Positions 31,706 to 40,945 are shown, numbered from the stretch's first letter. The stretch: DNA of 64,000 nt from Solihabitans fulvus (GCF_008386585.1 NZ_VUOB01000054.1:1-64000); one strand, 5' to 3'. Numbers and translations are program-made. Notes: generated by a model from the letters alone, not told the origin.

Positions 31706-33136
31706 ATGGAGTTACACGAGTACGCGCGGTGCGACGCGGTCGGGTTGCGTGAGCTGATCGTGGCGGGCGAGGTCACTGCGGCCGAGGTCGAAGCTGTTGC
31801 GCGGCAGGCGCTTGAGTTGGCCAACGAGACTGTGAACGGTCTCGCGCTGCCGCTGTTCGAGCAGGCCCTTGACTATTCGGCGGACGGGCCGCTTGCCGGG
31901 GTTCCGTTCCTGATCAAGGACATCGGGCCGGTGGCTAAGGGCGTGCCGTTCTTCTGCGGCAGCCGGAGCATTCCCGGGCCGCTCGCGCAGAACGACACTC
32001 ATCTCATGGCGCGGGCGCGGGCAGCGGGGCTTGCCACCCTGGGGCTCACCACCGCGCCCGAGATGGCGATCAGCTTCGCGACGGAGTCGCTGAAGTACGG
32101 CATCACGCGCAATCCGTGGGACCTCGAACGGGGTGTCGGCGGGTCGAGCGGCGGTGCGGCGGCATTGGTCGCGGCGGGGGCGGTTCCCGTCGCGCATGCC
32201 ACCGACGGCGCCGGGTCGGTGCGGATTCCGGCGGCCTGCTGTGGGTTGGTCGGGCTCAAGCCGAGTCGGGGACGCACGCCGGCCGGGCCCAACACTGGCG
32301 AGGCCGGGTTCGGCATGTCCTACGAGTTTGCGCTGACCAGGACGGTCCGCGACGCGGCCCACCTGCTCGACGCGTTCCAGGGTCACCACGCCGGCGACAA
32401 GTACACCGCGCCGCCGCCCCGGAGGCGTTACGCGGACGAGCTTGGCCGCGACACCGGGCGGTTGCGGGTGGCGGTGACCACCTCGGCCTGGTCGGGGGTG
32501 GCGGTCGATGCCGAAGTGGTCGAGGCGACTGTTCGGGTGGGCCGACTGCTCGACGAGCTCGGGCATGATGTGACCGAGGCGAGCCCGGCCGTGGACTGGG
32601 ACGAGGCGATGCGGGGTCTGCGGGCGCAGCTCGCGGCCTTGGCCGTGCCGTATCTGACCGCGCCGAGGCCGCCGGATCCGAACAAGCTGGAGGCGGTGTC
32701 GCGGTTGGTGCTCGCCGAGGCTCGGGAGCTCGGCGCGCTGAAGCTGATGGCCGGGCTGGACGCGCAGAACCGGGTGAGCCGGTCGGTCGGCGCGTTCTTC
32801 ACCGAGTACGACCTTTTGGTGACGCCGACGCTCGGCCAGTTGCCCGCGCCGCACGGCACGCTTCAGTACAACGACCCTGGGCACACCGTGACGAGTTGGC
32901 TGCAAGGCCTGTTCGAGTACGGGCCGTTCACAGCGCTGTTCAACGTGTCGAGCGAGCCGGCGATCAGTCTCCCGCTCGGGCAGAGCGCGAGCGGGTTGCC
33001 GATCGGGGTGCAGTTCGTCGCGCCGTACGGACGCGAGGATCTGTTGTTCCGCCTCGCCGCTCAGCTGGAACTCGCGGCGCCGTGGAAGGACCGTGTCCCC
33101 ACCAACTTCGTGGGGACACGGTCGCTCACGCCCTGA
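31706..33136 (+). CDS. Amidase-signature family hydrolase
   Basis: A 476-residue amidase with a Ser-cisSer-Lys triad: Lys71 (FLIKDIG), Ser147 (GVGGSSGGAAA) and Ser171 (DGAGSVRIPAA). C-terminal FNVSSEPAISLPLG is typical of the family. Substrates range from carboxylic amides to aryl-acylamides and are not deducible here. The last codons overlap the convergent permease gene by 11 bp and contain a hairpin (33091-33121). It may be unrelated to the importer. Confidence 0.92.
   Translation: MELHEYARCDAVGLRELIVAGEVTAAEVEAVARQALELANETVNGLALPLFEQALDYSADGPLAGVPFLIKDIGPVAKGVPFFCGSRSIPGPLAQNDTHLMARARAAGLATLGLTTAPEMAISFATESLKYGITRNPWDLERGVGGSSGGAAALVAAGAVPVAHATDGAGSVRIPAACCGLVGLKPSRGRTPAGPNTGEAGFGMSYEFALTRTVRDAAHLLDAFQGHHAGDKYTAPPPRRRYADELGRDTGRLRVAVTTSAWSGVAVDAEVVEATVRVGRLLDELGHDVTEASPAVDWDEAMRGLRAQLAALAVPYLTAPRPPDPNKLEAVSRLVLAEARELGALKLMAGLDAQNRVSRSVGAFFTEYDLLVTPTLGQLPAPHGTLQYNDPGHTVTSWLQGLFEYGPFTALFNVSSEPAISLPLGQSASGLPIGVQFVAPYGREDLLFRLAAQLELAAPWKDRVPTNFVGTRSLTP
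33091..33121. terminator. Bidirectional terminator inside coding sequence
   Basis: CCGTGTCCCCAC (33091-33102), loop CAACTTC, GTGGGGACACGG (33110-33121): a perfect 12-bp stem. It lies in the last codons of the amidase (RVPTNFVGTR) and 5 bp past the stop of the convergent permease, so it can end both transcripts although it is translated in one of them. Confidence 0.75.
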
Positions 33137-33944
33137 CCAGCTCGCGGTCGTCGGACAGTCGGCCGGCCGCGGCGAAGTGCCAGGCGAGCATGCGCCGCTC
33201 CACCGCCACCAACACGGTGTTCAGCGTGTACCCGAGGACGCCGAGCATCACGATCACGGCCCACATGGAGGGAAACTCGAACTGGGTCTGCGCGTCGCGC
33301 AGTTCGCCGCCAAGCCCGCCGTTGGCGGCGAACAGTTCGGCGACAACCATCAGGATCACCGACTGGGACAGGCTCACGCGCAGTCCGGCGAAGATCTTGG
33401 GCAGCGCGGCCGGCAGCACGATGCCCAGCAGCCACTGGGGTTTGGGCACCTGGAAGGCGAGCGCGGTGTCGGTCATGACCCGGTCGACCGACCGCACGCC
33501 GTCCACGGTGTTGAGCAGCACCGCCCACACCGCGCCGAACACGATCACGGTGAGCACCATCTGCGTGCCGAGGCGGCACAGCAGGATGAACACCGGGACG
33601 AGGGCGGGCAGCGGCAGCGAGCGGAAGAACGCGAACACCGGCCCCGCGTACTGCACCGCCGTCCTGGACAGACCAAGCGCGGTGCCGATGGCGATCCCGA
33701 GCACGGCCGCGATGGCCCAACCGCCGGTCACCCTGCCGAGACTGGGCAGCAGGTTGTCGATCGCGCCCTTGGTGAGGAACAGGCTGGACACCGGGCCGGA
33801 GAACCACAGCTGGTGGGCTGCGGAGACGATGTCCAGCGGGGTCGGGAAGTACACGTTCTGGCCGTAGGCGGCCGCGAACTGCCAGACGACCACCAGCCCG
33901 AGGAACACCGACCAGCTCAGCAGGAAGTGCCGTAGTCGCGTCAT
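33126..33944 (-). CDS. ABC importer permease (SsuC/TauC type) 2
   Basis: A 272-residue BPD-type permease with six helices. The EAA-like loop is ALAFQVPKPQWLLGIVLPAALPKIF. Members import taurine, alkanesulfonates, nitrate, pyrimidines or similar small solutes. The ATG overlaps the stop of the preceding permease (ATGA). Two different permeases plus one binding protein imply a heterodimeric channel, but no ATPase gene accompanies them. Confidence 0.9.
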   Translation of the reverse strand: MTRLRHFLLSWSVFLGLVVVWQFAAAYGQNVYFPTPLDIVSAAHQLWFSGPVSSLFLTKGAIDNLLPSLGRVTGGWAIAAVLGIAIGTALGLSRTAVQYAGPVFAFFRSLPLPALVPVFILLCRLGTQMVLTVIVFGAVWAVLLNTVDGVRSVDRVMTDTALAFQVPKPQWLLGIVLPAALPKIFAGLRVSLSQSVILMVVAELFAANGGLGGELRDAQTQFEFPSMWAVIVMLGVLGYTLNTVLVAVERRMLAWHFAAAGRLSDDRELVRA

Positions 33945-34711
33945 GATGCCGGCTTTCCGCTCGCGGCGTGCCAGCCGAAGAGCCGTCGTTGCAGCCATTC
34001 GAGGCCGGCGTTGATCAGGTATCCGAGGACACCGGCCACGACCACGCCGGCGAGCACGCGGTCCATCCTGGTCGCGCCGCTGGCCGCCGCGAGGATGAAG
34101 CTGCCGATGCCGCCGCTGGCTCCAGTGAGGATCTCGGCGCTGATCACCACCGCCAACCCGATCGCCGAGGACAGCCGCACGCCGGTGAGGACGAACGGCG
34201 CCACCGTCGGCAGCACCACCCTGCCGAGCACCGTGGCCCTGCCCGTGCCGAAGGCGCGTGCTGTCTCCACGTACAGCGGCTCGACCTCGCCGAAGGCGTA
34301 GATGGTGTTGAACAGGATCGGCCACAGCGAGGCGAAGGCGGCCAGGCCGATCTTGGTCGCGGGGCCACCGCCGACGGCGACGATCGCCAGCGGCACCAGC
34401 GCGACCGACGGGATCGGCCGCAGGAACTCCACGACGGCCCTGCTCGCCGTCCGCACCATCGGCACACTGGCCAACAGCAGCCCGGCCGGCACCGCGATCA
34501 CCGTGGCGATGCCGAGCGCGATCGCCCACGACAGCGCGGTCGCCACGATGCCGAGCAGGTATTCGCGGGAGGCGAGCATCGTGAGCAGTTGCGGGAACAC
34601 CACCGAGGGCGGTGGCAGGTAGCCGTCTGGGAACAGCCCGGAGCGGCCGAACGCCTCCCACACCACCAGGAGAACGGCCACTCCGGACAGTCCGCGCAAC
34701 ACAGAACGCAT
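33941..34711 (-). CDS. ABC importer permease (SsuC/TauC type) 1
   Basis: A 256-residue permease with a transmembrane start (LSGVAVLLVVWEAFG) and the cytoplasmic loop ARAFGTGRATVLGRVVLPTVAP that docks with an ATPase. It starts 3 bp after the binding-protein stop and overlaps the second permease, so all three genes form one operon. Substrate unknown. Confidence 0.9.
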   Translation of the reverse strand: MRSVLRGLSGVAVLLVVWEAFGRSGLFPDGYLPPPSVVFPQLLTMLASREYLLGIVATALSWAIALGIATVIAVPAGLLLASVPMVRTASRAVVEFLRPIPSVALVPLAIVAVGGGPATKIGLAAFASLWPILFNTIYAFGEVEPLYVETARAFGTGRATVLGRVVLPTVAPFVLTGVRLSSAIGLAVVISAEILTGASGGIGSFILAAASGATRMDRVLAGVVVAGVLGYLINAGLEWLQRRLFGWHAASGKPAS

Positions 34712-34714
34712 AGG

Positions 34715-35752
34715 TCAGTTGGTCAGGATCATCGGCTTGATGTCGAACCTCTGCGGGATGACGTTGAACTCCAGCAGAAGGTCCGGCACCCGCTGCAACC
34801 GGGTCGGGTCCGTGGTCACCGGGTAGGACGGGAGGTGCAGTACGGGAGCGATGTCCGGCTTGACGTTGGCGTTGTCCACCAGCGCCTGCTTGACCGCGTT
34901 CTCACCGGCCGGGGTCGCGGCCTCCTCCTGCGCCTTCTTGATCGCCCGCTGGAAGGCGGCGACCGTCTTGGGGTGGACCTTGGTGGTCTTCTCCTCCGAG
35001 GCCATGTACCCACCGAGCGCGATGCCGTCCAGCGGCCCGGTCATCGGCTGGAACACCGTCGAGACACCGGCCTGGGCCTGCGCGATGGTGACGAACGGCT
35101 CCGCGAAGAACGCCGCGTCGATCTCGCCGCTCTGAAGCTTCGGTAGCATGTCAGCGAAGCCGATCTGCTTCCAGTCGATCGTGGAGTAGTCGGCCTTGGC
35201 CGCGCGCATGCCCGCCATGACGCCCATGTCGGCCATGGTGCCACGCGCGGTGACCGCGATCTTCTTGCCCTGGAGGTCCGCGGCGCTCTTGAGCGGCGAG
35301 TCCTTGCGAACCACCACGGCCGTGGTGTCGGGCTTGGCCGCGGAGGCGTCCGCCACGATCTTGAGGTTCGTCTGGCCCTTGCCCTTGAGCTGCGCCTGCA
35401 CCATCACGGGGTAGGTCGCGAAGCCGAAGTCGGCGTCCCCGCCGATCACCGCGCTGACCACGTCAGGGCCGCTCGGCTTGTTCACGATCTCGACATCGAG
35501 GCCCTCGGCAGTGAAGTAGCCGTTCTTCTTCGCCACCCACAGGGGGCCGACGTCGGTGGAGGGGATGATCGCGATCTTGATCTTCGACTTCTCCACCTTG
35601 CTGTCGGCCGAGCCCTGGTTGCTGCTGTCGGAGCCGCCGAGCAATCCGCACCCGCTGGTCAGCGTCAGCACCGTGACCGTGGAGGTGACCGCCAGGAACA
35701 GCCGCCGTAACCGGCGCCCGCTCACCGCGGAGCCGCCGTGTCGAACCATCAT
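34715..35752 (-). CDS. Lipoprotein solute-binding protein (SsuA/TauA/NMT1 type)
   Basis: A 345-residue binding protein anchored by a lipobox LTSGC (Cys35). KIAIIPSTDVGPLWVAKKNGYFTAE is the classic opening of NMT1/OMP-like binding proteins, and the conserved GDADFGFATYPV follows. The ATG pair at 35752/35749 is preferred because GAGGAG stands 4-7 nt upstream; the frame extends eight codons further without such a site. It feeds the two permeases downstream. A sulfonate, nitrate or thiamine-precursor-like ligand is possible. Confidence 0.9.
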   Translation of the reverse strand: MMVRHGGSAVSGRRLRRLFLAVTSTVTVLTLTSGCGLLGGSDSSNQGSADSKVEKSKIKIAIIPSTDVGPLWVAKKNGYFTAEGLDVEIVNKPSGPDVVSAVIGGDADFGFATYPVMVQAQLKGKGQTNLKIVADASAAKPDTTAVVVRKDSPLKSAADLQGKKIAVTARGTMADMGVMAGMRAAKADYSTIDWKQIGFADMLPKLQSGEIDAAFFAEPFVTIAQAQAGVSTVFQPMTGPLDGIALGGYMASEEKTTKVHPKTVAAFQRAIKKAQEEAATPAGENAVKQALVDNANVKPDIAPVLHLPSYPVTTDPTRLQRVPDLLLEFNVIPQRFDIKPMILTN

Positions 35753-36378
35753 TTCGCTCCTCACCAGGTGGGGCATGACCTACCGCCTCGACGGATCGCA
35801 ATGCCCGTCGGCGTCCCGCGAGACTTTAGCGACATGCGCAGCTTCGATAGGTGACAGAACGGTGACAAGATGTTGCCTCGAGAAAGTCTCCTTTACACGG
35901 GTAACGATAGCTGTCAATCACCCGAACCGCGCAGGTGAAGCTGCCGATAGCCGGCACCCCGCCCGCCGTGGACCCGCGACAGATGTTGACAGGTGCGGGA
36001 GGCTCACCCATGCCGCGACGCGTGCGCGTCAATGGATTCACCAGGTGCGCGGCTCGCGCTGGGGATGCGGGAAAGGCAATGACAAAATTTCAACGACAGT
36101 CAACTGGTCGGCCTAGCGGCACTACGCCAACACGGCGTATCGCCGCGTTGCACACGGCCGAACTGGTCCGTTCGGGTTACCGAAAGCGTCCGGCGGGCCA
36201 TCACCCAGGGATAACGAGTGCATAACTGTAGGTCCAAATGGTTACTTCCGTCATCACCCGATAGGGCAATACCGTACGGAGTGTTTAGCCGTGTGCCCGC
36301 ACGTGTGTCTGCCAGCCGCCACCCAATTGGAGTCCTGGTTCGCGTGACAAATCCCAGTTCGCCCGATTTTGGGGGAGT
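35753..36378. other. Divergent intergenic region
   Basis: A 626-bp stretch between the importer operon and the sensor kinase. It holds the importer promoter at 35890-35917. The remainder is lower in G+C (for example around 36205-36300) and probably contains the kinase promoter, but I cannot define it. Short frames here have no family resemblance. Confidence 0.5.
35890..35917 (-). promoter_or_regulatory. Candidate sigma-70 promoter of the ABC importer operon
   Basis: On the minus strand, TTGACA (35917-35912) and TAAAGG (35895-35890) are spaced 16 bp. The -35 with its downstream bases, TTGACAGCTATC, is identical to that of the biosynthetic operon promoter at 25802-25831. The leader to the lipoprotein start would be about 130 nt. 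Confidence 0.4.
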
Positions 36379-39282
36379 GTGCAAGTAGTGCCCGATCAAC
36401 CAGACGGGGGCATCCTCGGCGAGCCGGTCGACCAGCCCCCGCTCCCCTCGCACCGTCCCGCAGGCCGCCGGCCCAAAGCCGGGACGCGACGCGAACTCAC
36501 GGGCGGCAGCCGCTGGCGGCTGAGCAACTGGCGACTACGCACCAAGGTCGCGGCCGTGCTGCTGGTCCCCACCGTCACCGCCATCGTCCTCGGCGGGCTG
36601 CGCGTGCAGACCGAGCTCGGCAACGCGGACAACTACCGGCGCACGGTCAGCCAGGTCGACGCGGCGCGCGAGGTCACCGAGGTCGTGCACCAGCTCCAGA
36701 AGGAACGGTCGCTGGTCGTCGCGCGCGTCGCGGCCAACAACGTGCCGAGCAACGTGCCCATGCAGGACCAGATCCAGAAGACCACCGCGGCCATCACCTC
36801 GCTGCGCGCCGCGGTGTCCGGACTGGACATCCCCGACACGGGCAGCCGCGCCCGCTACGACCACGCGATCGAGGCGCTCAACCAGCTCGGCGCGCTGCGC
36901 ACGCTCGCCGAGGGCGGCGTCTATCCGGACACCGCCGTGTTCACCGGCTACAACTCCGTCATCGACAACCTGGTCAAGCTCGGTCGCGAGGTCGCGGCGG
37001 CCGCCGCCGACCAGGGCCTGTCCAGGACGGCCACCGCGGCGGAAACGCTGGACCAGGCCAAGGAACACATCGAGCAGCTCAACGCGATCCTCCAGATCGC
37101 CGCGGCGCACAACGCCTTCCGCTCCGAACGAACGCAGGGCCTGGCGCGCTCGGCGCAGGCCGCCGCCGACGGCTCGATCTCCGACTTCCTCGCGCTGGCC
37201 ACCATCGACGAGCGACAGTCCTACAGCGACGGCTACAGCGGGCCCGAGGTCGACCGCAGGCAGCGCATCGCCCAGACGGCGCTGAGCAGCCCGGACCCCG
37301 CCGCCTCGCTCGACATCGACGTCGCCTCGCTGACCACCAGCAGCAGCATCGCCAACGACCGGCTCCGCAAGGTCGAGACCGACCTGATCTCGACCCTGCG
37401 CGACCAGGCGAACACGTTGGCCGACAACGCGATCGCCGCGGCCGGCCGGGACTCGGCGATCGTGGCCGTCGCGCTGCTCGCCGCGCTCGGCCTGATGCTC
37501 GTGGTGGCCTGGTCGCTGCTGCGGCCGCTGCGCCGGCTTCGCCTTGAGGCGCTGGAGATCGCCAGCACCCGACTGCCCGAGGCGGTGCAGCGGATCCTCG
37601 CCGACCCCGACCCGGTCGAGGCCGCCCAACACGCGGTCGAACCGGTGTCGGTGTTCAGCAGGGAGGAGATCGGCCAGCTGGCCCGCTCCTTCGACGCGGT
37701 GCACGAGCAGGCCGTCCGCATGGCGACCAACCAGGCCGTGCTGCGCGACAACGTCAACGCGATCTTCGTGAACCTGTCGCGGCGCAGCCAGCTGCTCGTC
37801 GAGCGGCAACTGTCCGAACTGGACAAGCTGGAGCAGGACGAGCAGGACCCCGACCAGCTCAGCCGGTTCTTCGTGCTCGACCACCTGGCCACCCGGATGC
37901 GGCGCAACAGCGAGAACCTGATCATTCTGTCCGGCACCGGGCTGGCCAAGCACCTGTCCCGGCCGGTGCCGATCGGCGAACTGGTCGGCGCGGCGGTGTC
38001 GGAGGTCGAGCACTACGCCAGGGTGAAGCTGACCCCGCTGCCCGAGGTCCTGGTGCACGGCCGCGCGGTGAAGGACCTCATCCACCTGATCGCCGAGCTG
38101 TTGGACAACGCGACCACCTTCTCCGCGCCGGAGACCACCGTCGAGGTGGTCGCCAGGATGATGCGGGCCCGCGAGTTGGCGATCCAGATCACCGACCAGG
38201 GCATCGGGATGACCGAGGAGGAGATCCGGACCGCCAACCTGCGGTTGGCCGACCCGCCGGACCTCGACGTCGCGGTGTCTCGCCGGATGGGTCTGTACGT
38301 GGTCGCGCGCCTGGCGCAGCGGCACAACATCCGGGTGCACCTCCAGAGCAGCGAGTTCATCGAGGACGGCACGAAGGCGATCATCGTCGTGCCGTCGGAC
38401 CTGCTGGTGCCGCTGCGCGAGCAGGACCGGCGCTTCGACGACCACACGCCGTCGCGGACGGATCTGCGCGCGCAGACCAGCGGGCGGACCGTGAAGCTGT
38501 GGCTGGACGGGGAACAGCCCGCGGAGCAGAGCCTGCCAAGCGGCCCCGAGTTCCGCCCGGACACCGAGCAGCGCAGGACGGTGCTGCGCGGCAGGCAACT
38601 GCTCCAGCAGCACGACGCGCAGGCGCGCCAGCCCGAGCCGGAGCCGGAGCCGCCGAGCCGGGAGGAGCCGTCGGCGATCTCCGGGGTCGACCTGTTCCAG
38701 TCCTGGTCCGGCGAGCACGACGCGGCGGAACACCCGGCACCGCCCGAGCACGAGCCGCGCGCCCGGCAGGCCGACGTCGAGGCGCCGACCACGACCCGTC
38801 TCCCGATCTACGAGGAGGTGCTGTCGCAGTGGTTCCGCACTGAGGAGGAGCCCGAGGAGGTCGAGGTCGAGGCCGAGCGCGACCCGCGGCCCCAGCCGTC
38901 CGCGGCGGCCGAGACGGCGCTGATCGAGGTTCAGCGGCCCGCGCCGCGGCCGCGCGAGGAGCCGGGCGAGCAGTGGCACTCGCCGGCCGACGAGGGCTGG
39001 CAGGCCGTGCAGGCCAAGCTTTCCGCGCGGCCGGCAGCCGCTCCGGTCACCCAGGCCGGCCTGCCCAAGCGGGTGCCCAAGGCGCAGCTGGTGCCCGGCT
39101 CCGCGATCGCGCCCGCCGCGGAGATCGCGGCGCAGGAGGCGAACGCCCCGGTGCTGCCGCCACGCTCCCCCGACGTGATCCGCGGCAGGCTGTCCAGCTT
39201 CCAACAGGGTCTCGGCCGGGGCCGTCGACGGGAGTTGGCCGCGCGGGCCGAGCACGCCTCATCCACCGAAACGCACGGCTGA
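36379..39282 (+). CDS. NIT-domain sensor histidine kinase (conservon CvnA type)
   Basis: A 967-residue membrane kinase. TM1 (AAVLLVPTVTAIVLGGL) is at about 55-75, an extracytoplasmic nitrate/nitrite-sensing NIT-type domain at about 80-350, TM2 (AIVAVALLAALGLMLVVAW) at about 357-377, then a HAMP-like linker and the ATPase domain with N-box LAELLDNATTFSAP (about 571) and G1 DQGIGM (about 607). Residues after about 690 are a long Pro/Glu/Arg-rich disordered tail. This is the CvnA component of actinobacterial conservons, which signal to a Roadblock protein and a Ras-like GTPase. The GTG start follows GGGGGAG. Confidence 0.9.
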   Translation: MQVVPDQPDGGILGEPVDQPPLPSHRPAGRRPKAGTRRELTGGSRWRLSNWRLRTKVAAVLLVPTVTAIVLGGLRVQTELGNADNYRRTVSQVDAAREVTEVVHQLQKERSLVVARVAANNVPSNVPMQDQIQKTTAAITSLRAAVSGLDIPDTGSRARYDHAIEALNQLGALRTLAEGGVYPDTAVFTGYNSVIDNLVKLGREVAAAAADQGLSRTATAAETLDQAKEHIEQLNAILQIAAAHNAFRSERTQGLARSAQAAADGSISDFLALATIDERQSYSDGYSGPEVDRRQRIAQTALSSPDPAASLDIDVASLTTSSSIANDRLRKVETDLISTLRDQANTLADNAIAAAGRDSAIVAVALLAALGLMLVVAWSLLRPLRRLRLEALEIASTRLPEAVQRILADPDPVEAAQHAVEPVSVFSREEIGQLARSFDAVHEQAVRMATNQAVLRDNVNAIFVNLSRRSQLLVERQLSELDKLEQDEQDPDQLSRFFVLDHLATRMRRNSENLIILSGTGLAKHLSRPVPIGELVGAAVSEVEHYARVKLTPLPEVLVHGRAVKDLIHLIAELLDNATTFSAPETTVEVVARMMRARELAIQITDQGIGMTEEEIRTANLRLADPPDLDVAVSRRMGLYVVARLAQRHNIRVHLQSSEFIEDGTKAIIVVPSDLLVPLREQDRRFDDHTPSRTDLRAQTSGRTVKLWLDGEQPAEQSLPSGPEFRPDTEQRRTVLRGRQLLQQHDAQARQPEPEPEPPSREEPSAISGVDLFQSWSGEHDAAEHPAPPEHEPRARQADVEAPTTTRLPIYEEVLSQWFRTEEEPEEVEVEAERDPRPQPSAAAETALIEVQRPAPRPREEPGEQWHSPADEGWQAVQAKLSARPAAAPVTQAGLPKRVPKAQLVPGSAIAPAAEIAAQEANAPVLPPRSPDVIRGRLSSFQQGLGRGRRRELAARAEHASSTETHG

Positions 39283-39319
39283 CGTCCCGGTGACGCGACA
39301 ACGAGGAGAGTCCCTGACC

Positions 39320-39736
39320 ATGTCCAGTCCGAAACCCGGCGACCTCGGCTGGTTCATCAACGATTTCGTGCTGCGCGTGCCCGAGGTGGCTCACGCCGTC
39401 GTGGTCTCCACCGACGGGCTGCTGCTGGTCAACTCGCTCCGCCTGCCGCCGGCCCGCGCCGAGCAGCTCGCGGCGGTGACCTCGGGTCTGCTCAGCCTGA
39501 CCCAGAGCGGCGCGCGCTGCTTCGAGGCCGGCGAGGTTCTCCAGACGATCGTGGAGATGCAGAACGGCTACCTGTTCCTGATGTCCATCAGCGACGGCTC
39601 CTGTCTCGCCGTCCTGACATCGCCGAACTGCCAGATGGAACTGGTCGCCTACGAGATGACGATGCTGGTGGAGCGGGTCGGCGACCGGCTCACCCCGGAA
39701 CTGCGCGCGCAGCTGGCCAGCATCTCCCGCAACTGA
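39320..39736 (+). CDS. Roadblock/LC7 protein (conservon CvnB type)
   Basis: A 138-residue Roadblock domain: DLGWFINDFVLRVPEVAHAVVVSTDGLLL, split by the characteristic SLRLPP, then AEQLAAVTSGLLSL and VEMQNGYLFLMSISDGS. ATG at 39320 has GAGGAGAG 9 nt upstream. In conservons this protein acts with the kinase and a GTPase. The usual cvnC (DUF742) and cvnD (GTPase) genes do not follow; a terminator and unrelated genes do. Confidence 0.92.
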   Translation: MSSPKPGDLGWFINDFVLRVPEVAHAVVVSTDGLLLVNSLRLPPARAEQLAAVTSGLLSLTQSGARCFEAGEVLQTIVEMQNGYLFLMSISDGSCLAVLTSPNCQMELVAYEMTMLVERVGDRLTPELRAQLASISRN

Positions 39737-39771
39737 CCCACGGCACCGCCCCACCGGTCGCCTCGTGGGTG

Positions 39772-39815
39772 CGCCAACGCCTCGTCCCGGCTTCGACCGG
39801 GTCGGGGCGTTGGCG
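39772..39815 (+). terminator. Terminator after the two-gene conservon
   Basis: CGCCAACGCC (39772-39781) pairs with GGCGTTGGCG (39806-39815), and an inner CCCGG/CCGGG stem fills the loop. It lies 36 bp after the Roadblock stop and confirms that the operon ends with this gene. Confidence 0.75.
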
Positions 39816-39869
39816 TGTGCGCCGCCGAATTTGCCGCGCCGAGTTCGCCGCGCCGAGTCGGCGGACCGA

Positions 39870-40649
39870 TCAGTCGGTCGCGGCGACGTCACGCAGGTCG
39901 CGCAGGGTGCCGACGAACGCCCACGTCAGCAGGAGCAGACCGGCTCCGACGGCCGCGGCCAGCGGGTCGAGTTCCGCGCCGCTGACCGCGAACCCGAGGA
40001 TGACCGAGCCGGCGATCACGGCGGCCGCGGCGAGTGCCCAGATGCCCAGGCGCAGGCGGCCAGCCCTCGGCGGCGCGAGCACGTCCGCGCCGAGTCCGGC
40101 CACGGCCCGGCAGCCCTGGATCGCGGCGAGCGCCAACGCGAGCCACCAGCACCCGAGCAGGACGAGCCGCAGCGGCGCCGCGATCAGGCCCGGGTCACGA
40201 TGCGCCGCAGCCACCACCGCTGCGCCGAGGACGACCGGGACCGCGAGCTTGCCAGCCAGGCGGTGCAGCGCGGTCCGCGCGGCGGTGATGGTCAGGCGCG
40301 GACGCGGCGCGACCAGCAGCAGGCCGACGAGAGTCAGGCCGCCGCACCCGCTCAGGGCGGCGGAGCGAGCGGCACCGGCGTGCAGCGGGGTGTCCAGTTC
40401 CTGCGCCAGGTGCGCGAGATACCAGACGGCGGCCGCGACGGCCGCCGCCAGCACGGCCGCCCTGCCCCGGCGCTGCGCCCGGGACTCGGCCGGCCAGATC
40501 GCGGGGTGCAGCCACAGGTCGACGATGCTCGCGGCGAGGTTCGGCCACGAGCGCCACCCTGTCGCCGCCGACTCGGTCGCCACGGCGTGGCCCCATCGGT
40601 CGCGGAACGAGGCCGGATAGAGCCGGACGAGCCTGCCGGCGATGGTCAT
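39870..40649 (-). CDS. Multi-helix membrane protein co-transcribed with PadR
   Basis: A 259-residue integral membrane protein that starts MTIAGRLVRLYPASFRDRWG, a cytoplasmic segment often seen in actinobacterial permease-like proteins next to PadR regulators. About six hydrophobic helices follow (for example VLAAAVAAAVWYLAHL, LTLVGLLLVAP, LRLVLLGCWWLALALAA). Start overlaps the PadR stop by 4 bp. It is probably the regulated partner of the PadR protein, but its activity is unknown. Confidence 0.78.
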   Translation of the reverse strand: MTIAGRLVRLYPASFRDRWGHAVATESAATGWRSWPNLAASIVDLWLHPAIWPAESRAQRRGRAAVLAAAVAAAVWYLAHLAQELDTPLHAGAARSAALSGCGGLTLVGLLLVAPRPRLTITAARTALHRLAGKLAVPVVLGAAVVAAAHRDPGLIAAPLRLVLLGCWWLALALAAIQGCRAVAGLGADVLAPPRAGRLRLGIWALAAAAVIAGSVILGFAVSGAELDPLAAAVGAGLLLLTWAFVGTLRDLRDVAATD

Positions 40650-40945
40650 GCGGGATTCACGCCGAGGTGGCGCAGGCCGACGGCGGCAACCTTGGCCATG
40701 GACCGCAGCTCGCGTTCGAGCACCTCGCGCCCCTTCGCGGTGAGTCGGACCGGGCGTTGCCTGCCGTTCTCGTCCAGCGACTCGATCAGCTGCTTGGCCT
40801 CGAGGCGCGCCAGGGCCCCGTAGAGGCTGCCGACGCCGAGACGCTCCCCGGTGAGCTCCTCGATCGCCGTGTTGATGGCGTAGCCGTGCAGTGGCCCGTT
40901 GGCCAGCGCACACAGCACCAGCGTCTGGGCGTCGTTGGCTTGCAC
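40646..40945 (-). CDS. Short PadR-family regulator
   Basis: A 99-residue PadR winged helix: LVLCALANGPLHGYAINTAIEEL, GVGSLYGALARLEAKQLIE and RPVRLTAKGREVLERELR. The GTG start has AGGAGG 8 nt upstream. It lacks a long C-terminal domain (PadR subfamily 2). It is divergent from a lipase-like gene with an operator palindrome in between, and leads an operon with a membrane protein. Confidence 0.9.
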   Translation of the reverse strand: MQANDAQTLVLCALANGPLHGYAINTAIEELTGERLGVGSLYGALARLEAKQLIESLDENGRQRPVRLTAKGREVLERELRSMAKVAAVGLRHLGVNPA

